Assembly: GCA_964629015.1 (NCBI GenBank)
Contig: CAZVMN010000002.1
Span: 1-64,000 of the forward strand
Direction of reading: 5' to 3'
Source: Oceanococcus sp964629015
Lineage (GTDB): Bacteria; Pseudomonadota; Gammaproteobacteria; Nevskiales; Oceanococcaceae
DNA: 64,000 bases
Shown: piece by piece, positions 36,439-43,341 of the stretch
Layout: each line of letters begins with the position of its first letter
Numbering within the stretch: the stretch's first letter is position 1
The notes under the pieces: model-generated
Told to the model about the DNA's origin: nothing
What the model saw: only the letters and a program-made list of their open reading frames with translations
The model's database searches: none
Translations under genes and position numbers: made by a program

Positions 36439-36444
36439 AATAAT
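36439..36444 (+). promoter_or_regulatory. csiV: -10 box (AATAAT) before csiV, leaderless spacing
   Basis: AATAAT, five of six matches to TATAAT, with exactly six bases to ATG 36451, so RNA could start at the A of the start codon. No Shine-Dalgarno sequence and no clear -35 box are present. Confidence 0.35.
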
Positions 36445-36450
36445 GCGCGT

Positions 36451-37206
36451 ATGACGTATCTTTCTCGCATTTTGTTCTTGGCATTGGCTCTGGCAACCGG
36501 GGTTGTCCAGGCCGCGGAATGGCAGCTCGACATCCTGGTTTTTGAGCGCGACATGCACGCTGCGTTCGACCCGGCAGAAACCGGAACCTACAGAGCACTG
36601 GATTGGCCTGAAATGCTCGCCATCGACAGTGATCCCGGAGTGCCGCTGAGCGATGTGCCCATTCAAATTGTGCAAGCAGCCCAGGCTCGCGGTGTGATCG
36701 TTCAAGGCCTGGAAAACTCCAGCTTGCAGTCCGCTGCGCGGCGGCTGAATGGAACGAGCCGTTATCGTGTGCTGACCGAACACAGTCTGCGCTTGCGTCA
36801 AAAATCCTCCACACCGCCGTTGCGTATCCATGATGGAGAACGTCTACGTTTGGTTGCTCGCGATACACGTTCTGTTGCGATGAGCAGCATGGACTACTGG
36901 CGCAGCCAGCCGGATCTGGCGCCGCCGGTGGAGACCGAAACACTGTTCGGTTGGGTCCAATTTGAGCACCAGATTCATCCGATGCTGTCGATGGACCTGA
37001 GTTACTTGCGTGTTGCCCCGGAAGCGTTTGCTGTCAATATGACGCCGGATGGTCAGCGCGAGTACTACCGTGATCAGGTGGGTCAATATCGTTTGAAAGC
37101 CGAGCGCCGTTTACGCGACGGCAAGCTCGCTTACTTCGATCATCCCCGCATCGGCGTGCTCGCCCGCCTGACAGCCATCGGCACGACAACCGAAGGGCAA
37201 CCCTAG
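36451..37206 (+). CDS. csiV: CsiV family envelope protein
   Basis: A 251-residue protein with a signal peptide (LSRILFLALALATGVVQA, cleaved near residue 21) and the CsiV opening AEWQLDILVFER. It has a central segment with RLNGTSRYRVLTEHSLRL and the later ETETLFGWVQFEHQ and LDYFDH-like (KLAYFDHPRIGVLARL) motifs. In Vibrio, CsiV binds peptidoglycan and affects the stringent response and antibiotic sensitivity. In Pseudomonas the homologue directly follows mfd; here 8 kb of other genes lie between. Confidence 0.85.
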   Translation: MTYLSRILFLALALATGVVQAAEWQLDILVFERDMHAAFDPAETGTYRALDWPEMLAIDSDPGVPLSDVPIQIVQAAQARGVIVQGLENSSLQSAARRLNGTSRYRVLTEHSLRLRQKSSTPPLRIHDGERLRLVARDTRSVAMSSMDYWRSQPDLAPPVETETLFGWVQFEHQIHPMLSMDLSYLRVAPEAFAVNMTPDGQREYYRDQVGQYRLKAERRLRDGKLAYFDHPRIGVLARLTAIGTTTEGQP

Positions 37207-37216
37207 TTCTGTTGTC

Positions 37217-37239
37217 AGAAAGCGGCGTTACGCCTCTTT
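37217..37239. terminator. Hairpin between convergent csiV and mtnP
   Basis: GAAAG-C-GGCG (37217-37226) pairs with CGCC-T-CTTTC (37230-37239) around a TTA loop, overlapping the mtnP stop. There is no T-run on either strand, so efficiency is uncertain. Confidence 0.4.
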
Positions 37240-37962
37240 CGCCAAGCCTTGGATGACGCGCAGGGCTTTGTCCATGCCGATGTTGATGAATTTCTCGATT
37301 TCGGCATGAATACTGTCCCCACCACCGACGCCCGCGGCCCAGTTCACGACCACGGCTAAGCAGGCGTAAGGCAAGCCCAGTTCACGAGCAAGTGCGGCTT
37401 CCGGCATGCCGGTCATGCCGACGATGTCGCATCCGTCTTTGCCCAGGCGCCGAATTTCCGCGGCGGTTTCCAGGCGCGGTCCTTGTGTGACACCGTGCAC
37501 GCCGCTTGGCATCATCTTGATGTTTTGGCGCTTTGCGCTCTCAAGCAATGCATTGCGCAGGGATGTGTCATACGGCGGGGCGAACTCGATATGCTGCAAG
37601 TCGTCCTGCGAACCCATGCTGTAGGTGTGCGGGCGCCCCCAGGTGTAATCGATCAAATCATCGGGCAAGACGAGCTCTCCCGGCGCCATGTGTGCGCCGA
37701 TGCCGCCCACGGCCGCAACACCGATGATGCGGGTCGCGCCCACCAAATTCAGCGCGTAAATATTGGCGCGATAGTTGATGGCATGCGGTGGAATGCGATG
37801 GCCGTGGCCATGACGTGGCAGAAAAGCAACCGGCTGGCCATCCAAGGTTCCCAAGTGCACAGAACCGGACGGTGCGCCATAGTGGGTGGTGAGTTTGCGC
37901 TGCTCACGTATAACCAGACCCTGTAGGCGATTGAGGCCTGTGCCGCCGATCAATCCGAGCAT
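37228..37962 (-). CDS. mtnP: S-methyl-5'-thioinosine phosphorylase (MTAP/PNP family)
   Basis: A 244-residue purine nucleoside phosphorylase of the MTAP family. ATG 37962 shares one base with the hpt stop (TGATG); an upstream start at 38028 is rejected for this reason. Motifs: IGGTGLNRL, PRHGHGHRIPPHAINYRANIYAL, and DIVGMTGMPEAALARELGLPY. At the base-binding site the protein has VVVNWAAG: Asn instead of the Asp pair of adenosine-type MTAP, as in Pseudomonas MTI phosphorylase, so a 6-oxopurine substrate is likely. The product hypoxanthine would be used by the adjacent Hpt. Confidence 0.9.
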   Translation of the reverse strand: MLGLIGGTGLNRLQGLVIREQRKLTTHYGAPSGSVHLGTLDGQPVAFLPRHGHGHRIPPHAINYRANIYALNLVGATRIIGVAAVGGIGAHMAPGELVLPDDLIDYTWGRPHTYSMGSQDDLQHIEFAPPYDTSLRNALLESAKRQNIKMMPSGVHGVTQGPRLETAAEIRRLGKDGCDIVGMTGMPEAALARELGLPYACLAVVVNWAAGVGGGDSIHAEIEKFINIGMDKALRVIQGLAKEA

Positions 37963-38516
37963 CAAAGAGCCCTCAAAGCAGCAATGTACGGAAGCTGTCG
38001 GTAGTAGTTGCGGTAGTCCATGCCACATCCAATCAAATAGCGATCTGGCAAGCGCACGCCGACGTAGTTGGCGCGTTGCTTGGGATCACGGCGATCATGT
38101 TGTTTTTCGACCAGAACGGCAGTCGAGAGCGACGCTGGGCGCTGCTGTTTCAGGCACGCCAGGATATGCGTCAGCGTATGCCCCTCGTCCAAAATGTCAT
38201 CCACCACCAGCACATGGCGGTCTTCCAGGCTGACGCTGGGGCTGACTTTCCAGACCAGTTCACCGCCGCTGGTTTCGCCGCGATAGCGGCTGGCTTGCAG
38301 GTAATCCAGTTCGAACGGAAATTTGAGGCGCTTGGTGATCTCTGAGGTGACGTACATGCCGCCAAGCATGACGCACAATATGACCGGGTCACGATCGTAA
38401 AGGTCGTCGTGAATGGCCTGCGCCATCGCGTCATAACAGGCCTTGACGCTTGCCTCATCGACGAGAACGTCGGCATGTTCCAGGGTGTTTTCCGCCTGGT
38501 GCAGGAAATCATTCAT
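37962..38516 (-). CDS. hpt: Hypoxanthine-guanine phosphoribosyltransferase
   Basis: A 184-residue type I PRTase that converts hypoxanthine or guanine plus PRPP to IMP or GMP. The PRPP loop VLVVDDILDEGHTL (about residues 102-115), the flexible SRYRGETSGGE segment and the late VGVRLPDRYLIGCGMDYRN block are present. It overlaps mscS by eight bases upstream and mtnP by one base downstream, so it should be cotranslated with mtnP. Confidence 0.94.
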   Translation of the reverse strand: MNDFLHQAENTLEHADVLVDEASVKACYDAMAQAIHDDLYDRDPVILCVMLGGMYVTSEITKRLKFPFELDYLQASRYRGETSGGELVWKVSPSVSLEDRHVLVVDDILDEGHTLTHILACLKQQRPASLSTAVLVEKQHDRRDPKQRANYVGVRLPDRYLIGCGMDYRNYYRQLPYIAALRAL

Positions 38517-39597
38517 GGCTTGGCGTCTCGGCGTTTTCCGGAATCATGTGCAGCGTGCGGGTCGGGAACGCGAACTCTGCACCATGGGACGATACGATGT
38601 CGTGTACGCCCATGAGGATGGTATGTTTGACCTCATGAAATTCCACCCAATTGGTGGTTTTGGTCAAGCAGTAGATGAAGAAGTCCAGCGAACTGGCGCC
38701 GTAAGCGTTGAAGTTGGCAATGATGGTTTGGTTTTGATCAATGGCGTCATGCCCCTTCAGGTAGGCGCGCACATCTTCAACGATCTTGTTCATGCGGGTC
38801 GCATCGGCGTAACGAATGCCAATGGTTTCGTTGATGCGTCGGTTGGTCATACGTGAGGGATTTTCCACCACGATGCTGGTGAACAAGGAATTGGGCACGT
38901 AGATGGGGCGTTTGTCGAAACGCCGAATGCGCGTACTGCGCCAGCCGATGTTTTCCACCGTGCCTTCGATGTCGACGCTGGGTGAGCGAATCCAATCTCC
39001 GACGGAAAACGGTCGGTCCATGTACACCGTCAGTCCACCGAACAAATTGGAAAGCATGTCTTTGGCGGCAAAGCCGACAGCGATACCACCGATACCGCCG
39101 AACGCGAGTACGCCGGAAATGGAGAACCCCAGCGTCTGCAGCACAACCAGTACGCCGGTGATGATGACGCTCAAGCGAATCAACTTGGCCATAGCTTCGA
39201 CGGTGGTTCGATCGACGCTCTCGCCGCGCATTTGTGCGCGAATCAGAACAGCAGACTCGACTTTCTTGATCAATCGCACCAGAAACCAGACGAAAGTGCC
39301 GATGACCGCGACGCGTCGTGCCGGATCGACATAGGCGAAGATCGTATCGTCGTTGAGTGGTTCGACCAGGTCAGCAGCAATACCGATACCGATGATCCAA
39401 ATCAGGAAGCGCAATGGTGGATTGATGGCGTCGTAGACCGCGTCGTCCCAGATCGTTTCGCTGTCTCGAACTTTTTTGTGCAGATGGCTGAGAATCAGCC
39501 GAACCAGCAAATTGACCGTCACCACGATAAACACCACCGTAAACACACGGTAGATCCAGTGACTGGTCTGGTAGAACTCGATGATGTCTTGAATCAA
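38509..39597 (-). CDS. MscS family mechanosensitive ion channel
   Basis: A 362-residue inner-membrane channel with about four to five hydrophobic helices (residues 15-40, 60-80, 95-115, 140-165, 168-190). The pore helix has the MscS pattern (LAFGGIGGIAVGFAAKDMLSNLFGG), followed by the beta domain (MDRPFSVGDWIRSPSVDIEGTVENIGWRSTRIR) and a cytoplasmic cage. It opens under hypo-osmotic stress. It is longer than MscS itself and nearer to the YnaI/YbdG types. It overlaps nagZ by four bases and hpt by eight. Confidence 0.93.
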   Translation of the reverse strand: MIQDIIEFYQTSHWIYRVFTVVFIVVTVNLLVRLILSHLHKKVRDSETIWDDAVYDAINPPLRFLIWIIGIGIAADLVEPLNDDTIFAYVDPARRVAVIGTFVWFLVRLIKKVESAVLIRAQMRGESVDRTTVEAMAKLIRLSVIITGVLVVLQTLGFSISGVLAFGGIGGIAVGFAAKDMLSNLFGGLTVYMDRPFSVGDWIRSPSVDIEGTVENIGWRSTRIRRFDKRPIYVPNSLFTSIVVENPSRMTNRRINETIGIRYADATRMNKIVEDVRAYLKGHDAIDQNQTIIANFNAYGASSLDFFIYCLTKTTNWVEFHEVKHTILMGVHDIVSSHGAEFAFPTRTLHMIPENAETPSHE

Positions 39598-40640
39598 AAC
39601 TCAACCTTCACATTCAGTGTGTCCCGGAGGACCTTGATATTATGGCAATAATCAGGGCTTTCCCGCAGCGCGTCGAGGCTTGGGTAGAGGCGTTCAAGTC
39701 TCAGTGCGTTTAGCCGGCTTTGGCTTTCACCATTCGGCGTAAACTCACCCCGGCTCAACACATCAGCCACATCGTCGGGCCGGTTGCACAGCGGGATCAT
39801 GTCGCAACCGGCGTCAATTGCTAAGCGTGTACGTTCCACCGCATCGCCGTAACCGGCCAGCCCGCCCATACTCAGATCATCGCTGAACACGGCGCCGTGG
39901 AAACCCAAGCGGCGGCGCAACACGTCACCGATCCACCAGGGACTGATGCTGGCGGGATGGGAATCGATTGCGGTGTACAGCACATGCGCAACCATGACGG
40001 ATTCCAGCCCCTCAGCGATGGCCGCCTTGTAAGGCAGCAGATCGCAGCGTTGGAGTGTTTCCAGCGACCGTCCGTCTTCGGGAAGCTCAACGTGCGAATC
40101 CGGAACCACAAAACCGTGTCCCGGGAAGTGTTTGGCGGTGGCCGCCATTCCCGCGCTGCGCAAGCCCTGACGGAATGCCCCGGTCAATGCGATAACCACA
40201 GCCGGGTCATTGGCGAAAGCACGATTGCCGATGACCTGCGACACGCCGCCGCTCACGTCCAACACCGGAGCAAACGCCAGATCCACATCGACCGCGCGCA
40301 ATTCTGCCGCCAACACAAAGCCGAAGGCATCGGCCGCGGCTAACGCGGCCTTGGGATCTTGCGCATACAGAGCGCCAAGATCGGCCGCGGGTGGCAACTC
40401 CACGAAACCTGCGCGGAAACGTTGCACGCGCCCACCTTCGGTGTCCGCTGCGATCAACAGTTCGGGGCGCTCGGCGCGAATGCTGGCGACCAGAGCCGCC
40501 AGTTGTGCCGGGTCCTGATAACTTCGCGTGAAAAGAATCACCCCGCCGACCGCGGGATCATGCAGCTGGCGCTGTTCATGCGCCAGCAAGACCGGGCCGG
40601 CCAGATCGATCATCAGCGGACCAAGCATGGGCTTACTCAT
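39594..40640 (-). CDS. nagZ: Beta-N-acetylhexosaminidase NagZ
   Basis: A 348-residue cytoplasmic GH3 enzyme that removes GlcNAc from GlcNAc-anhydromuropeptides in cell wall recycling. The GH3 NagZ motifs are GGVILFTRSYQDPAQL, ADTEGGRVQRFR, AKHFPGHGFVVPDSHVELP (catalytic His/Asp loop) and VFSDDLSMGGLAGYG (nucleophile Asp). No signal peptide. It overlaps the YkuD gene by eight bases upstream and mscS by four downstream. Confidence 0.96.
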   Translation of the reverse strand: MSKPMLGPLMIDLAGPVLLAHEQRQLHDPAVGGVILFTRSYQDPAQLAALVASIRAERPELLIAADTEGGRVQRFRAGFVELPPAADLGALYAQDPKAALAAADAFGFVLAAELRAVDVDLAFAPVLDVSGGVSQVIGNRAFANDPAVVIALTGAFRQGLRSAGMAATAKHFPGHGFVVPDSHVELPEDGRSLETLQRCDLLPYKAAIAEGLESVMVAHVLYTAIDSHPASISPWWIGDVLRRRLGFHGAVFSDDLSMGGLAGYGDAVERTRLAIDAGCDMIPLCNRPDDVADVLSRGEFTPNGESQSRLNALRLERLYPSLDALRESPDYCHNIKVLRDTLNVKVEF

Positions 40641-41112
40641 GGATGTCCACCGGGCAACCGGCCGGCACGATATCGAACAAGGCGATCACATCCTTATTGG
40701 CCATACGGATGCAACCATGCGATACCGCCTGCCCCAGCAAATGTTCGTCTGGCGTGCCGTGGATATAGATGTAGCGTGCTTGGGTATCGACCGGTGCATA
40801 GCGGTTGATACCCGGCTCCAAACCGCCCAGCCAGAGTATGCGGCTGAGAATCCAGTCGCGTTGGGGGTAAGCGTCGGCCAATTGTTGATCATAGATCTCA
40901 CCGGTCCAGCGGCGACCGACAAACACAGCCCCTGAAGGTGCTTCGGCACCGATGCGCGCGCGCACGCGATGGCGTCCACGTGGCGTACAACCGCTGCCAT
41001 TTAACTCACCGGGGCCGTTCAAGGCACTGGATACCGAATACTGCGCGAGGCGCTCGCCGTTGTCGTGAAACACGCTCAGGCGCTGTCTGCTGAGATCGAT
41101 ATCCAGTCGCAT
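40633..41112 (-). CDS. YkuD-fold enzyme without signal peptide; candidate cytoplasmic L,D-carboxypeptidase
   Basis: A 159-residue YkuD domain with the full active site: His118 in YIYIHGTP and SHGCIRM with Cys134 and Arg136. It begins directly with the domain (MRLDIDLSRQRLSVF), with no signal peptide or membrane anchor, unlike periplasmic L,D-transpeptidases. Cytoplasmic YkuD enzymes such as ElsL of Acinetobacter trim the terminal D-Ala from recycled muropeptides. The overlap with nagZ supports the same job here. The catalytic role is known for the family; its use in this organism is inference. Confidence 0.85.
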   Translation of the reverse strand: MRLDIDLSRQRLSVFHDNGERLAQYSVSSALNGPGELNGSGCTPRGRHRVRARIGAEAPSGAVFVGRRWTGEIYDQQLADAYPQRDWILSRILWLGGLEPGINRYAPVDTQARYIYIHGTPDEHLLGQAVSHGCIRMANKDVIALFDIVPAGCPVDIHE

Positions 41113-42428
41113 CAGCCGCGCCGTTCGAACAGAGCAATGGACTCGACGTGTCCGGTGTGCGGGAACATGTCCATCACACCGGCCTTGCTGCAGCGATATC
41201 CGGCATTGACGATGATGCCGGCATCACGCGCCAAGCTTGCCGGGTGACAGGAGACATACACAATGCGTTGCGGTTTCTTGGCCAGCAGTGCGGGCAAGAT
41301 CTCTTCCGCACCGGCACGCGGGGGATCGAGTAGAACTTTGTTGAAGCCCGATTGCAGCCACGGTGCACCCTGCTGCGGTTGAAACAGGTCTGCCACGTGA
41401 TATTCGGCGTCCAGACCCTGACGCTGCGCATTCTCACGTCCACGCGCAACCAGGCCGTCATCGCCTTCCACGGCCACGACCTGTGCGCCACGTCGGGCCA
41501 TCGGCAAAGTGAAATTGCCCAAGCCGGCGAACAGCTCCAGCACACGGTCATCAGGCTGAAGATCCAGCAATTGCAAGGCATGCGGGATCATGCGCTGATT
41601 GAGCTCAGCGTTGACCTGAACAAAATCAATCGGGGTGAATTCCAGATCCACCTCATATTCCGGCAGTTGATAGCGCAACATTGGGGCGTTGCCCTCAAGT
41701 GCGTGCACTGTGTCCAGACCACCCGGCTGCAAGTAAATCCATAAGCCGCTTTCGCGGCCGAAGTTACGCAGATGCTCGACGTCTTTGTCGCTCAGCGCTT
41801 CCAGGTGGCGAAACACCAGACAGACGTGCTCATCGCCCATGGCCACCTCGATCTGCGGGATGCTTTCCCGTGCATCCATCGCGGCGATCAGTGTGGCCAA
41901 GTCTTGCAGACGCTGACCAACGCGTGGGTCGAGCACCTCACACGATTGGATGTCGGCAACATAGGGCTTTCCGCGTTCACGAAACCCGACCAGCACACGC
42001 TCTTTCTTATGCACGTATTTGACCGCCAGCCGAGCGCGTCGTCGATACCCCCAGTGCGGGCCAGTCAATGGCTCCAGCCATTGTTTGGGCGTGACCTGGC
42101 CAATGCGGCTGAACACATCAGCCAGATGCTTTTGTTTGAACTCCAATTGTTGCGCCGGTGCCAAGTGCTGCAGCACGCAGCCACCACAGGTCCCGAAATG
42201 AGCACAACGCGGTTCGACCCGGTGGGGATGACGGCTGTGCAATTCCAGCAACTCGCCTTCATCAAAGTTGCGTTTGCGGCGCATCGCACGGTACGTGATG
42301 GATTCGCCTGGCAGCACATCGGGCACAAAAACTGTCTTGCCCTCGTGGCGCAACACGCCTCGACCGTCGTGGGTGAGATCCAGCACTTCGCCTTGCCGCG
42401 GATCGCGGTTGACTTTTTTTCGGCTCAT
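41112..42428 (-). CDS. rlmD: 23S rRNA (uracil-1939-C5) methyltransferase RlmD
   Basis: A 438-residue iron-sulfur RNA methyltransferase making m5U1939 in 23S rRNA. It has a TRAM domain (about residues 8-65), the [4Fe-4S] cysteines Cys75, Cys81, Cys84 and a later SCEVLDP, the SAM motif VLELFAGLGNFTLPMA, LLDPPRAGAEEIL, and the catalytic VSCHPASLARD. ATG 42428 is chosen over the longer frame at 42488, which would run into cysM. Its stop shares one base with the YkuD start (TGATG). Confidence 0.95.
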   Translation of the reverse strand: MSRKKVNRDPRQGEVLDLTHDGRGVLRHEGKTVFVPDVLPGESITYRAMRRKRNFDEGELLELHSRHPHRVEPRCAHFGTCGGCVLQHLAPAQQLEFKQKHLADVFSRIGQVTPKQWLEPLTGPHWGYRRRARLAVKYVHKKERVLVGFRERGKPYVADIQSCEVLDPRVGQRLQDLATLIAAMDARESIPQIEVAMGDEHVCLVFRHLEALSDKDVEHLRNFGRESGLWIYLQPGGLDTVHALEGNAPMLRYQLPEYEVDLEFTPIDFVQVNAELNQRMIPHALQLLDLQPDDRVLELFAGLGNFTLPMARRGAQVVAVEGDDGLVARGRENAQRQGLDAEYHVADLFQPQQGAPWLQSGFNKVLLDPPRAGAEEILPALLAKKPQRIVYVSCHPASLARDAGIIVNAGYRCSKAGVMDMFPHTGHVESIALFERRG

Positions 42429-42441
42429 TGTCGTGTCAGGC

Positions 42442-43332
42442 TCAGGCGGGGAAAACGCCAGTGGATATGTAGCGATCACCCCGGTCACAGACGATGCTGA
42501 CGATCACGGCGTCCGGCGTTTCTGCGGCAATCTTCAATGCGCAATGCATGGCCCCGCCCGAGGACACGCCGGCAAAGATGCCTTCTTGGGCAGCCATCGC
42601 GCGCATGCAATGTTCGGCATCGTCCTGAGTCACTTCCATGACCCGATCAACTCGCGCTGGGTCGTAAATCTTCGGCAAGTACTCTTGTGGCCATCGGCGA
42701 ATACCGGGAATCGACGATTCGCCTTCCGGTTGTACCCCAATGATCTGGATATCCGGATTCTGCTCTTTCAGATAGTGTGAGCAGCCCATGATGGTGCCGG
42801 TTGTGCCCATCGATGAGACAAAATGGGTAATGCGCCCCTGCGTTTCGCGCCAGATTTCCGGTCCCGTGCCTTGGTAATGCGCCAGTGGATTGTCCGGGTT
42901 GGCGAACTGATCCAGCACCCGCCCTTCCCCACGCTCCTGCATCTCCAGAGCCAAGTCGCGGGCACCTTCCATGCCCTGCTGTTTGCTGACCAGAATCAGC
43001 TCGGCGCCGAACGCTTTCATGCTGGCGCGACGTTCGGCTGACAGATGCTCCGGCATGATCAGGGTCATGCGGTAGCCCTTCATCGCTGCAACCATGGCCA
43101 GTGCGATGCCGGTGTTGCCGCTGGTGGCTTCAATCAGGCGGTCGCCGGGCTTGATGTCACCGCGCTCTTCCGCGCGTTGGATCATCGACAGCGCAGGTCG
43201 GTCTTTCACTGAACCGGCGGGGTTGTTGCCTTCCAGTTTGGCCAGCACAGTACTGCCATTGACTTCAGGCAACAGGCGCTGCAGCCGCACCAAGGGTGTG
43301 TTGCCGACGAATTGTTCAAGTGTCTTTTGCAT
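42442..43332 (-). CDS. cysM: Cysteine synthase B
   Basis: A 296-residue PLP enzyme that makes cysteine from O-acetylserine and sulfide or thiosulfate. The PLP lysine is Lys43 (NNPAGSVKDRPA), with EATSGNTGIALA and the GTTGTIMG phosphate loop. The MERA-like RRASMKAFGAELILV block and the PGIRRWP segment are CysM-type. It follows gdhB by only nine bases and precedes rlmD by 13, inside a long minus-strand run. Confidence 0.95.
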   Translation of the reverse strand: MQKTLEQFVGNTPLVRLQRLLPEVNGSTVLAKLEGNNPAGSVKDRPALSMIQRAEERGDIKPGDRLIEATSGNTGIALAMVAAMKGYRMTLIMPEHLSAERRASMKAFGAELILVSKQQGMEGARDLALEMQERGEGRVLDQFANPDNPLAHYQGTGPEIWRETQGRITHFVSSMGTTGTIMGCSHYLKEQNPDIQIIGVQPEGESSIPGIRRWPQEYLPKIYDPARVDRVMEVTQDDAEHCMRAMAAQEGIFAGVSSGGAMHCALKIAAETPDAVIVSIVCDRGDRYISTGVFPA

Positions 43333-43341
43333 GCCCGAATT

